Assembly (NCBI RefSeq): GCF_018282095.1
Contig: NZ_CP074128.1
Location: 1-64,000 of the forward strand
Reading direction: 5' to 3'
Origin: Pseudovibrio brasiliensis
GTDB taxonomy: Bacteria; Pseudomonadota; Alphaproteobacteria; Rhizobiales; Stappiaceae
Length of the DNA stretch: 64,000 bases
Position 1 is the stretch's first letter, and every line of letters starts with the position of its first letter. The notes beneath the pieces are model-generated. The model made no database searches. It was given only the letters and a program-made list of their open reading frames with translations, and was not told the origin of the DNA. Position numbers and translations under genes: made by a program. Of this stretch, positions 44,023 through 52,718 are shown piece by piece.

Positions 44023-45978
44023 ATGAGTTTGAAACGTAGTCGGCAGGTGGTTTTCGCCGGAGCAGTAAGCGCGCTGGCCCTTGTGGCAGCCACAGCTGCA
44101 GCTTCTGCCAATCAATGTTCAGCATATAATCAGGCACCGCTTCTGGATCAGATGTCCGGTCTGCCAGCTGTCGCGGATCGTCTGCCGGTTAATCCACTCG
44201 TTGTTGAAGGGATTGAGGGCATCGGCACTTACGGCGGCGAGATGACCGACGTTTATGCGGGTACCCGTATCGGTGATTATCGTCGTTATGGATATGACCC
44301 GCTGGTACGCTGGAGCTCAGATGGCTCCGAGGTTCTGCCAAACATCGCTGAGAGCTGGGACATCTCAGAGGATGCAACCACCTACACCTTCAAACTGCGT
44401 GAAGGGCTGAAGTGGTCTGACGGGAAGCCATTCACCGCCAAAGACATCCAGTTCTGGTGGGACTACGTTGAAACCAACAGCGAGATCAACCCGAAGGGCC
44501 CTCGCAAGATGTTCATCGTCAACGGTGAAGCTGCCAAAGTGGAAGCTCTGGATGACACCACCATCCGCTTCTCCTGGAGCCAGCCAAACGGTGTCTTCCT
44601 GCTGGATATGGCGTCTCCATACGGCCAGCGTGTGGTTCAGTTTGCTGAGCACTACGTCAAAGACTTCATGAAAGAACTGAACCCGGATGGTGTTGCCAAG
44701 ATGATGGCAGACGCGGGGGAAGCTGACTTCGGTAAATGGTGGCTGGGCCGCATCGGCACTTACGGCAAAAACGCCGAACACAACGACCCTGATCGCCCAA
44801 CCATGCTTGCATGGCGCCCGACCGAAGCGGTTCTGGGTAAAGAGCGTTTCACCTTTGAGCGCAACCCATACTACTGGAAAGTCGACAGCTCCTGTAACCA
44901 GCTGCCTTACATCGACAAACGCACCTGGGTGCTGGCGAAAGATCCGGAAGTTGCGCTGCTGAAGACTGTTCAGGGTGAGATCGACATTTCTCCGCGCAAC
45001 ATCTCCACGCCTCCAAACCGTGCAGTGTTCTTCGATAACAAAGAGCGTGGCAACTACCGTCTGGTGACGGCAAACAGCTGTAACTACAACAACGCGCAGT
45101 TCATGTTCGCCATGAACCATCCTGATCCGGTCAAAGCGCAGGTGTTCCAGAGCAAGGACTTCCGCATTGGTCTGTCGCTTGGCATGGACCGCGATCTGAT
45201 CATCGATGCTGTGTATCTGGGGCAGGGAGAGCCATATCAGGTCAGCCCACGTCCTGAATCTCCTTACTACAATGATCAGCTGGCCCGTCAGTACACCGTT
45301 TTTGATCCAGACCTTGCTGCTGAGCATCTGGATAAAATCCTGCCGATGGGGCCGGATGGAAAACGCGTTGGCCCTGATGGCAAGCCATTTAAGTTCATCG
45401 TGCACGTCAACGAAGGCTTCCGTCCGGACTGGGTGGACATGATGCAGATCATCGCGAAAGACTGGCAGGAGCTGGGACTTGATGTGGTGGTGAGCGTGGC
45501 CAGTGATGAGATCCACATGGCGACCCTGCAGCGTCAGGATAAAGAGATCACCATCTGGGTGGGTGAAAATGGTTGCGGTCAATTCCCACTGGTGAACCTT
45601 GAGCGCCTGACCAACTTCAAGGAGCACGGCAACTGGGAAGGCTGGGATGCCTGGTATGATCTGAAGAAAGATCCGAACAAGACCATCCGTGAAGGTGTTG
45701 TTCCAACTGAGCCGCCAGCAGCTGTAAAGCGCATGTACGAGATTGCTGATCTGGTGCCAACCAAGGTGGGTGCTGAGCAGACCGAGTTGATGGAAGAGTT
45801 CATGCAGCTTTCTGCTGACAACTTCCTGTCCATGGGCATTGCGTTGCCGGGCGGTGGGTTCCGCTCCATCAGCAACAAGCTGCGCAACGTGCCAGACACT
45901 CTGTTGGAAGGCTGGCTGTATCCGGGCCCTGCTCCGGTGAACTTCTCCAGCTTCTACATCGATCCTTCCAAGAAATAA
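44023..45978 (+). CDS. ABC importer substrate-binding protein (family 5)
   Basis: This 651-aa exported binding protein belongs to the family 5 (oligopeptide/dipeptide/nickel type) solute-binding proteins. A signal peptide (about 1-31, ending TAAASAN) is followed by the typical N-lobe (YEPLVRWS-like DPLVRWSSDGSEVLPNIAESWDISED, TYTFKLREGLKWSDGKPFTAKDIQFWWDYV) and a long C-terminal part. At 651 aa it is longer than most oligopeptide-binding proteins (about 530-560) and similar in size to family members that bind oligosaccharides. A strong GGAGGAA precedes ATG 44023. The first gene of an ABC operon; the ligand, perhaps a fucosylated oligosaccharide, is inferred from the neighbouring GH95 enzyme. 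Confidence 0.86.
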   Translation: MSLKRSRQVVFAGAVSALALVAATAAASANQCSAYNQAPLLDQMSGLPAVADRLPVNPLVVEGIEGIGTYGGEMTDVYAGTRIGDYRRYGYDPLVRWSSDGSEVLPNIAESWDISEDATTYTFKLREGLKWSDGKPFTAKDIQFWWDYVETNSEINPKGPRKMFIVNGEAAKVEALDDTTIRFSWSQPNGVFLLDMASPYGQRVVQFAEHYVKDFMKELNPDGVAKMMADAGEADFGKWWLGRIGTYGKNAEHNDPDRPTMLAWRPTEAVLGKERFTFERNPYYWKVDSSCNQLPYIDKRTWVLAKDPEVALLKTVQGEIDISPRNISTPPNRAVFFDNKERGNYRLVTANSCNYNNAQFMFAMNHPDPVKAQVFQSKDFRIGLSLGMDRDLIIDAVYLGQGEPYQVSPRPESPYYNDQLARQYTVFDPDLAAEHLDKILPMGPDGKRVGPDGKPFKFIVHVNEGFRPDWVDMMQIIAKDWQELGLDVVVSVASDEIHMATLQRQDKEITIWVGENGCGQFPLVNLERLTNFKEHGNWEGWDAWYDLKKDPNKTIREGVVPTEPPAAVKRMYEIADLVPTKVGAEQTELMEEFMQLSADNFLSMGIALPGGGFRSISNKLRNVPDTLLEGWLYPGPAPVNFSSFYIDPSKK

Positions 45979-45996
45979 TCGATCGCCTGAACCAAT

Positions 45997-46022
45997 CTGC
46001 CCCTTCCTGTGGGGAGGGGCAG
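45997..46022 (+). other. Intra-operon hairpin after the binding-protein gene
   Basis: CTGCCCCTTCC (45997-46007) and GGGAGGGGCAG (46012-46022) form a strong stem, with one or two non-Watson-Crick pairs and a 4-base loop, between the binding-protein and permease genes. Such hairpins commonly protect the upstream part of the message so the binding protein is made in excess; here that is inferred. Confidence 0.6.
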
Positions 46023-46050
46023 AGCCTTGCAACTAGGATATCTGCTTTAA

Positions 46051-47055
46051 ATGGGAATGTTTGTTGTCAAACGGGTCCTGCTGATGATCCCAACCTTGCT
46101 CGCGATTTCGCTCGTCGCGTTTTTGGTGATCACGCTGCCACCCGGAGACTATATCGACCGACTGGTTTTGGAAGCATCAATGGATGGTGACTACATCACC
46201 GCTGCTGAAGCCGACGGTTTGCGGAAGATATACGGTTTGGATAAATCCGTTATGGCTCAGTATTTTGACTGGGTCTGGAATATGGTTGTTCATGGAGATT
46301 TAGGGCGCTCCTTCAGCTATGAGCTGCCCGTGGAAGAGCTGATCTGGGATCGGTTGGGCATGACCACCTTGCTCTCTATCTGCTCCATGGTTTTCATCTG
46401 GACCGTCGCCATTCCGGTTGGCATTTTCTCCGCCGTTCGCAAATATTCCTTCGGCGATTACATCGCCACTTTCCTCGGCTTCATCGGCCTCGCGGTGCCC
46501 AACTTCCTGCTGGCGCTCGTGCTGATGTACGTTTCTTTCCGCTATTTCGGTCAGAGTGTCGGCGGCTTGTTCTCACCTGAGTATGTCAATGCATCCTGGT
46601 CGTTCGCCCGTATTGGCGACCTGATGAGCCATATCTGGATCCCGATGATTGTGCTTGGCACCGCTGGTACGGCCAGCGTAATCCGTACGATCCGCGCCAA
46701 CCTGCTGGATGAGCTGCACCGACCTTATGTTGTGACGGCCCGGGCTAAAGGCATGCCGGAGCATTGGGTGCTGGCCAAGTATCCGGTTCGCCATGCCTTG
46801 AACCCGTTCGTTTCCAGCCTCAACGAGCTGTTTGTGCAGATCGTGTCTGGTTCCACCATTGTTTCCATCGTGCTGGGCCTGCAAACCACCGGCCCGCTGC
46901 TGTTTGATGCGCTGCGTCAAGAAGATATGTATCTGGCAGCTGCTCTCATCATGTTCCTGAGCTTCCTCACGGTTTTTGGAACATTGTTCTCTGACATTCT
47001 ACTTGCCTGGCTTGATCCACGTATCCGCCGCCAGTTCAACAATGGAGGGCTGTGA
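46051..47055 (+). CDS. ABC importer permease (DppB-like)
   Basis: This 334-aa inner-membrane permease of the DppB/OppB type has six hydrophobic segments (the first about 8-28) and the binding-protein-dependent transport signature in the cytoplasmic loop, RAKGMPEHWVLAKYPVRHALNP (about 230-251), where the ATPase docks. It works as a heterodimer with the next gene product. Its end overlaps the next start by one base (TGATG), so the two are coupled. It lies 72 bases after the binding-protein gene and behind the hairpin. Confidence 0.92.
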   Translation: MGMFVVKRVLLMIPTLLAISLVAFLVITLPPGDYIDRLVLEASMDGDYITAAEADGLRKIYGLDKSVMAQYFDWVWNMVVHGDLGRSFSYELPVEELIWDRLGMTTLLSICSMVFIWTVAIPVGIFSAVRKYSFGDYIATFLGFIGLAVPNFLLALVLMYVSFRYFGQSVGGLFSPEYVNASWSFARIGDLMSHIWIPMIVLGTAGTASVIRTIRANLLDELHRPYVVTARAKGMPEHWVLAKYPVRHALNPFVSSLNELFVQIVSGSTIVSIVLGLQTTGPLLFDALRQEDMYLAAALIMFLSFLTVFGTLFSDILLAWLDPRIRRQFNNGGL

Positions 47056-48179
47056 TGAGCGCTGTAGACGTGGCTGGGGTTCCGGCAAATACAAGAGCTT
47101 ATGAGGGCCAGTGGCGTCTGATGTGGCGCCGCTTCCGCAAACACAAACTGGGCATGCTGGGTGGCATCATCACCCTGCTGATCTATCTGATCGCCGCTTT
47201 TGTGGAGTTTCTTGCACCCCATGACCCCAATGATTTTAGCGTGCGCAACACCTATGCGCCGCCGCAAAGCATCAACTGGTTTCTGGAGACAAAAGAAGGC
47301 ACCGTGTTCCAACCTCATGTGCTGGGGTATCGGTCCAAGATTGACTACAACTCTGGACGCCGCACCTTCGTGGAAGATCCGCGCCGCGTTGTGAAGCTGG
47401 GCTTCTTTGTCAAAGGCAAACCCTACAAGCTGTTCGGCTTTATTCCCGCAGAACGCCGCCTGTTTGCGCCAGTCAAAAAGCGTGATCGCATGTTCCTGCT
47501 GGGGGCAGACCGTCTTGGCCGCGATGTGCTGAGCCGCACGATCCATGGTACCCGTGTGTCCATGACCATTGGCCTTGTTGGTGTGGCGCTTAGCCTTGTG
47601 CTCGGTGTGCTGATTGGCGGTCTTTCCGGTTACTTTGGTGGCTGGGTGGATACTGTTACGCAGCGTGTGGTCGAGTTCTTGCAATCCCTGCCAAGTATCC
47701 CGCTCTGGATTGGTCTGGCTGCCGCTATTCCACCAGACACACCGCCTCTGCAAACCTATCTGCTGATCACGGTTATCCTGTCGATCATCGGCTGGACGGG
47801 GCTCGCCCGTGTGGTACGCGGCAAGTTTATTTCCCTCAAATCGGAGGACTTCGTAAAAGCTGCGAGGCTGGACGGATGTTCGGTGCCGCGCGTTCTGGTA
47901 CGTCATATGGTGCCAAGTTTTATCAGCCACATCATTGCTGTAGTGACGCTCGCCATTCCGGGCATGATCGTGGCTGAAACCTCTCTGTCTTTCCTTGGCA
48001 TCGGCCTGCGCCAACCTGTGGTCAGCTGGGGTGTTCTGCTTCAGGAAGCACAGAACATCCGCTCCATCGCCAACGCTCCGTGGCTGTTCTGGCCGGGTGT
48101 GATGGTCGTGATCGCTGTGCTTGCACTCAACTTTTTCGGTGACGGCTTGCGTGATGCTGCCGACCCTTATTCCAAGTGA
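47055..48179 (+). CDS. ABC importer permease (DppC-like)
   Basis: This 374-aa permease is the second membrane half of the importer. It has an N-terminal membrane helix (about 30-50), an unusually long loop (about 55-145) before the core transport domain, and the ATPase-docking loop KAARLDGCSVPRVLVRHMVPSF (about 272-293). The long N-terminal loop is also seen in other permeases of the oligosaccharide-transporting branch of this family. ATG 47055 overlaps the stop of the first permease. Together with the binding protein and fused ATPase it makes a complete importer. Confidence 0.9.
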   Translation: MSAVDVAGVPANTRAYEGQWRLMWRRFRKHKLGMLGGIITLLIYLIAAFVEFLAPHDPNDFSVRNTYAPPQSINWFLETKEGTVFQPHVLGYRSKIDYNSGRRTFVEDPRRVVKLGFFVKGKPYKLFGFIPAERRLFAPVKKRDRMFLLGADRLGRDVLSRTIHGTRVSMTIGLVGVALSLVLGVLIGGLSGYFGGWVDTVTQRVVEFLQSLPSIPLWIGLAAAIPPDTPPLQTYLLITVILSIIGWTGLARVVRGKFISLKSEDFVKAARLDGCSVPRVLVRHMVPSFISHIIAVVTLAIPGMIVAETSLSFLGIGLRQPVVSWGVLLQEAQNIRSIANAPWLFWPGVMVVIAVLALNFFGDGLRDAADPYSK

Positions 48180-48190
48180 GGAACGAGACC

Positions 48191-50293
48191 ATGAAACCCT
48201 TGATTAACGTCACGGATCTCAGCGTTTCCTTCTCCGGTGATGATGGGAAGGTAACCGCGCTGGACAACATCAGCTTTTCCATTCCCGAAGGAAAAACGGT
48301 GTGTCTGGTGGGGGAATCCGGTTGCGGCAAGTCCGTCACCGCAAAGGCGCTGCTGCGTATTCTGGACAACCATGCCGCCATTGAAAGCGGCAGGATAGAA
48401 TACCAGCGCGCCGATGGAGATCTGCTGGACCTTGCCCAAGGCCCCGCAAAAGCTAAGCATATTCGTGCCATTCAGGGCAACGAGATCTCCATGATCTATC
48501 AGGAGCCGATGACGTCATTGTCTCCGCTTTACACCATTGGCAACCAGATCGTTGAAGTGTTGCGTTGGCATACGAACCTGAGCTTTGAAGAAGCCAAGTT
48601 TCAGGCCATTGAGATGCTACGGCTGGTGGGGATTCCATCTGCTGCAGATCGGTTTGACTGCTATACCTTTGAGCTTTCCGGCGGGATGCGCCAGCGGGCC
48701 ATGATTGCGATGGCGCTGATCTGTAATCCGCGCCTGCTGATTGCCGATGAGCCGACTACAGCGCTGGATGTGACCACACAGGCGATCATTCTAGACCTGA
48801 TGCGCGACCTGCAAAAGACGCGCAACATGTCCATGTTGTTCATCACCCATGATCTGGGTGTGGTGGCAGATATCGCTGATGAAGTGGTGATCATGTATCT
48901 GGGTAATGTGGTGGAGCAGGGGCCTGTTGAGCAAATCCTGACCAACCCGCAACACCCTTATACAAAAGGGCTTTTGGCCTCTCTACCACATACGGACGGG
49001 AAACGACGCGCGCGTTTGAATGCCATTCCGGGTGTAGTGCCGAGCCTTCAGAACAGACCAAGGGGCTGTCCATTTCAGGACCGTTGTGACCACTTTGTCA
49101 CCGGCCTTTGTAACGAGAAGCTACCGGAGCTTACTGCGATCAGTGGCGTGCAAAGCGTCCGCTGTCACGGGTTTGGGGCGCAGGCTGATCTTGTCCCACT
49201 ACATACGTCGACCTCCCAAGTTGATGACTGCCTGCATGCTCCAAACCCGGTAGACCGCTCGCAAGCGCCTATTCTGGAACTGCAAAATGTGAGCAAACAC
49301 TTCCCGATCCGGTCCGGTTTCTTCAACCGCCAGACGGGAACGGTGCGCTCGCTCAACGATGTGTCGCTGAAAATCTGGCGTGGGGAAACCCTTGGTCTTG
49401 TTGGGGAATCCGGTTGTGGCAAGTCCACATTGGGGCAGACCATTATCGGCCTGCATAAGGCAACGAATGGCAAGGTGATGTTCCGCCCTGAGGAGGAGGA
49501 AGTTGAGCTGACCGGCAAAACGGATAGCCAGCTGAGGCCTTACTGGGCGGATATCCGCATGGTGTTTCAGGATCCAAACTCCTCGCTCAACCCGCGTATG
49601 GCGGTGTATGATATCATTGCCGAAGTGCTGCGCGTTGGGCAGGAGTTGAAGAGCAGGAAAGACATTGAAACGCGCGTGCTTGAGGTGATGGATAAGATCG
49701 GATTCTCAAAGGAGTTTCTGAAGCGTTATCCTCATGCCTTTAGTGGTGGCCAGCGTCAGCGTATCGGCATCGCCCGCGCTCTGGCACCGTATCCAAAAGT
49801 GATCATTGCCGATGAAGCGGTGTCTGCACTGGATGTTTCCGTACAGGCGCAGATCCTCAACCTCTTGAAAGATCTGCAAGAAGAGCTGAACCTCACCTAC
49901 CTGTTCATCAGTCATGACCTGAGTGTGGTGGCGCATATCAGTGACCGTGTTGCAGTTATGTATGCAGGCCGGATTGTGGAGCTGGCGGACACAGAGACGA
50001 TCTTTAATGCCCCGCGGCACCCCTACACCGAAGCGTTGATGAGTGCGATTCTGGAGCCAGTACCAAACGCGCATGCGGATGACACGCGCATCCGACTGGA
50101 GGGCAACGTGCCAGACCCGGCGAACTTGCCGAAGGGTTGTCCGTTTGCGCCGAGATGTCGTTATGCCACAAGCATTTGCGAGAGTTCTGATCCATCACTT
50201 GGTGAGATCAGCACGGACCATATGCTTGCTTGCCATCACCCTGATGTGGTGCAAAATACGCCCGCGGACCAATTGGAAGTGATGGCGGGGTAG
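48191..50293 (+). CDS. Fused double ABC ATPase of the importer
   Basis: This 700-aa protein joins the two ATPases (DppD and DppF types) in one chain. The N-terminal half has Walker A G-E-S-G-C-G-K-S (about 40), signature L-S-G-G-M-R-Q-R (about 160) and Walker B LLIADEP (about 180); the C-terminal half has a second Walker A (about 403), the signature F-S-G-G-Q-R-Q-R (about 517) and IIADEA (about 538). Each half ends in an oligopeptide-transporter C-terminal tail with cysteines (GCPFQDRC and GCPFAPRC). ATG 48191 has GAGGAA upstream. It powers the two permeases; a separate LacI gene starts 5 bases behind it. Confidence 0.93.
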   Translation: MKPLINVTDLSVSFSGDDGKVTALDNISFSIPEGKTVCLVGESGCGKSVTAKALLRILDNHAAIESGRIEYQRADGDLLDLAQGPAKAKHIRAIQGNEISMIYQEPMTSLSPLYTIGNQIVEVLRWHTNLSFEEAKFQAIEMLRLVGIPSAADRFDCYTFELSGGMRQRAMIAMALICNPRLLIADEPTTALDVTTQAIILDLMRDLQKTRNMSMLFITHDLGVVADIADEVVIMYLGNVVEQGPVEQILTNPQHPYTKGLLASLPHTDGKRRARLNAIPGVVPSLQNRPRGCPFQDRCDHFVTGLCNEKLPELTAISGVQSVRCHGFGAQADLVPLHTSTSQVDDCLHAPNPVDRSQAPILELQNVSKHFPIRSGFFNRQTGTVRSLNDVSLKIWRGETLGLVGESGCGKSTLGQTIIGLHKATNGKVMFRPEEEEVELTGKTDSQLRPYWADIRMVFQDPNSSLNPRMAVYDIIAEVLRVGQELKSRKDIETRVLEVMDKIGFSKEFLKRYPHAFSGGQRQRIGIARALAPYPKVIIADEAVSALDVSVQAQILNLLKDLQEELNLTYLFISHDLSVVAHISDRVAVMYAGRIVELADTETIFNAPRHPYTEALMSAILEPVPNAHADDTRIRLEGNVPDPANLPKGCPFAPRCRYATSICESSDPSLGEISTDHMLACHHPDVVQNTPADQLEVMAG

Positions 50294-50298
50294 CACCG

Positions 50299-51360
50299 AT
50301 GGCAAGTATCCGTGATGTGGCAGAAAAGGCAGGCGTTTCAACGGCAACCGTTTCCCGGGTGTTGAATAAGGACGAGCGGGTGAAGGAAGAAACCCGCGCC
50401 AAGATTCAGGCTGTGATTGACGAGTTGGGGTATCGCCCCAACCGTCTGGCTACGTCCTTGCGCCGGCAGGATTCCAATCTGGTTGCGCTGTTCCTGGAAA
50501 ACCAGAAATCCCCGTTTGCGACCATGCTCTATGCGTCCATTGAAAAGACGCTGCATGATGAAGGCTTCAAAGTTCTCTCCTGCTGCACACGGGGAGAAGC
50601 AGAGCGCGAGCGCAAGTACACGCAGACCATGATCGAGATGCAGGTGGCGGGTGCAATCGTGCGCCCCTCCAACTCAGCAGCCGAAACGCTGAAGAACGTT
50701 AAGCGCTTGCAAGCGAATGATATTCCGACGGTGTATGTCGATATTCTGCCCGGTCGTCGTTCTGAATCCTTTGTGGTTTGCGACAACACTGAAGGCGGGC
50801 GTATCGGCATGCGCTACCTGGTGGCTTTGGGGCATAAACACATCGGCGTGCTCGCCACCAAGGCGGACCATGACCCGCGCCGGGAGAGCGTGGGCAACCT
50901 GCGTATGCGCGGACTGCTGGAAGTTGCCCGCGAATATCAGATTGAAAAGTCGGTGTATCTGCCGGAACCCAATGAGCGCAAACGGTATGATCTGGGGTAT
51001 GCGACAGCCAACGAGTTGTTAGATCAGAACCCTGAAATCACAGCACTTTTTGCGATAACGGATACAGCAGCCATTGGTGCGATGCATGCGTGCTTTGACA
51101 GGGGGGTGCGCGTGCCGGAGGATGTTTCCATTCTCGGGTACGATGGTATCCCAATCAGCAGCATCACCTCGCCGCAGCTCTCCACCATCCAGCAGCCAAT
51201 TGCTGAGATGGGCGCGTCGGCGGCTCGCTATATCATTGAAAAGATACGCAATCCTTCCAGCAAGCGCCTGCATGAGACCAAGCCCGTCGAGCTGAAACAA
51301 CGGCGTTCCGTTTCCCATCCCCGCAAGGGATCTCTTCCTCTTTCTACAAGCGCTGCATAA
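50299..51360 (+). CDS. LacI-family transcriptional regulator (operon end)
   Basis: This 353-aa LacI regulator has the HTH IRDVAEKAGVSTATVSRVLN (residues 4-23), the hinge LATSLR, and a sugar-binding domain (about 60-340). It is a paralog of the LacI protein left of the importer. It lies 5 bases after the ATPase gene and so is transcribed with the importer, likely giving feedback control. Having two LacI regulators at one locus suggests two signals or two target sets. Confidence 0.92.
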   Translation: MASIRDVAEKAGVSTATVSRVLNKDERVKEETRAKIQAVIDELGYRPNRLATSLRRQDSNLVALFLENQKSPFATMLYASIEKTLHDEGFKVLSCCTRGEAERERKYTQTMIEMQVAGAIVRPSNSAAETLKNVKRLQANDIPTVYVDILPGRRSESFVVCDNTEGGRIGMRYLVALGHKHIGVLATKADHDPRRESVGNLRMRGLLEVAREYQIEKSVYLPEPNERKRYDLGYATANELLDQNPEITALFAITDTAAIGAMHACFDRGVRVPEDVSILGYDGIPISSITSPQLSTIQQPIAEMGASAARYIIEKIRNPSSKRLHETKPVELKQRRSVSHPRKGSLPLSTSAA

Positions 51361-51403
51361 AGCGCCAGCCTTCTTCCCGGACAAGAAGAACAAGGAGTTT
51401 CAA

Positions 51404-52633
51404 TTGAATATTTCCGCAGCCCCTCTGTCTTTTTCTGAGGCAACATCAGCAGATATCGCAGAGCTGGTGAAGCAGCATGCGCCTGTTATCCGGTTTGATG
51501 ACAAAGAACCTTTCCTCCCGTCCGCACTGGGATATACGCTCTATGATCAGGACGGTGTTTCCGTCTCAAGTGCCCAGAAAATAAAGCTAAACGGCGCTGC
51601 TCTTGCCATTGAGTACGCTATCTGGTGGGACTGGGATATCCAACACCTTTACGAGCTGGAGCACATCTGGGTTTACCTCAGTGAAGCTGGTGAAGTGGTG
51701 CGTGTGGAAGGCAGCGCCCATGGCTGTGCGGGTGAGTTGAGCACATGGAACGGTCAGGTGCCGATGGAGGAAGGGCGTGTAACCCTTTATTCTGAACCGG
51801 GAAAACACGCTTTTGCGGCAAGTTCTGAAGCGCTGCGTTCCAACTTTGCGATAACGACCATTTGTTGTGGTGAGCGGGCAGGATCCGGGACTATTCTGGT
51901 GCAGGATATGTTTGCGGCTGAGCTGGCAGATTTGAAGCCTTATGATCATCATGTCGCGCGTAAGTATATGGAATCAAAGGCTTTCAAACCATCCTATCAT
52001 TTCGACCAGATCTTTGATCTGCGCTCAGTTGAGATGATGCCTTGGGAAGAGTTGAAGGCTTCAATCCCATCTCGGGTTCGCGCTGTTTTGAAAGAGCTGC
52101 GCAGTGAGGCCAAAGGCGTGAAGGCGGTGTTCCTCGATAGCGGGGATACCTTGATCGACGAGAGCTCCCAAATTTTCGTTGAGGGGGAATTAGTGCTCTC
52201 CGCTGAGCCGATCCCGGGCGGGGATAAGCTGGTGGATTGGCTCAAGGCGCGCGGCTACATGGTGGCACTGGTGGCTGATGGTCTGGTTGAGAGCTTTGAG
52301 AACGTCCATAAGGCTATGGATTTCTGGCATAAATTTGATGCGCGCTCGATCTCCGAAGCGGTGGGGTGCCATAAGCCAGATCCGCGTATGTTCCTTGAAG
52401 CGGTGAAGCTTCTGGGGCTTGAAGAACAGGACTACGCAGGCTGCGTCATGGTGGGGAATAACCTTGAGCGTGATGTGGCTGGCGCCAACCGGTTGGGGAT
52501 GAAATCTGTCTGGATCAACTGGACCCCGCGCTATCCAAAAGAGCCTGCCAATCAGGATGAAGTGCCGGATTACATAATTGGTCTTCCACACCAGCTTCTG
52601 GACGTGCTTGAAGACATCGATGCTAAAGCCTAA
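51404..52633 (+). CDS. Fusion protein: unknown N-terminal domain plus HAD hydrolase
   Basis: This 409-aa protein has two parts. The N-terminal ~215 residues match no family I can name firmly; HAPVIRFDDKEPFLPSALGY and EYAIWWDWDIQHLYELEHIWVYL, followed by S-A-H-G-C, recall the Vps62-like layout (conserved Asp/Glu/His), but this is a weak guess. The C-terminal ~195 residues are a HAD hydrolase: motif I VFLDSGDTLID (about 240-250), lysine of motif III in CHKPDPRMF, and motif IV in MVGNNLERDVAG. The second aspartate of motif I is replaced by glycine (D-S-G-D), so phosphatase activity may be reduced or changed. It starts with TTG, backed by AAGGAG nine bases upstream. It ends the importer operon. 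Confidence 0.72.
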   Translation: MNISAAPLSFSEATSADIAELVKQHAPVIRFDDKEPFLPSALGYTLYDQDGVSVSSAQKIKLNGAALAIEYAIWWDWDIQHLYELEHIWVYLSEAGEVVRVEGSAHGCAGELSTWNGQVPMEEGRVTLYSEPGKHAFAASSEALRSNFAITTICCGERAGSGTILVQDMFAAELADLKPYDHHVARKYMESKAFKPSYHFDQIFDLRSVEMMPWEELKASIPSRVRAVLKELRSEAKGVKAVFLDSGDTLIDESSQIFVEGELVLSAEPIPGGDKLVDWLKARGYMVALVADGLVESFENVHKAMDFWHKFDARSISEAVGCHKPDPRMFLEAVKLLGLEEQDYAGCVMVGNNLERDVAGANRLGMKSVWINWTPRYPKEPANQDEVPDYIIGLPHQLLDVLEDIDAKA

Positions 52634-52670
52634 GGCCTTGCGTTAACAGAGAAATTTGAAATACTCGAAA

Positions 52671-52699
52671 GCTGCAGAAGTCATATTCTGCGGCTTTTT
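52671..52699 (+). terminator. Terminator of the importer operon
   Basis: GCTGCAGAA (52671-52679) and TTCTGCGGC (52686-52694), with one G-T pair and a 6-base loop, are followed directly by TTTTT. A good intrinsic terminator for the operon that ends with the HAD fusion gene. Confidence 0.85.
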
Positions 52700-52718
52700 G
52701 CATGAAGTACCTTCAAAG

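Noticed and set aside
44365-46032. A 555-codon minus-strand frame opposite the substrate-binding protein
   Set aside because: It is the mirror frame of a well-conserved exported binding protein with signal peptide; the antisense product is rich in His, Gln and Trp and has no family features.
52671-52699. Considering the C-rich hairpin region as a small RNA or riboswitch
   Set aside because: A simple stem plus T run right after an operon end is fully explained as an intrinsic terminator.
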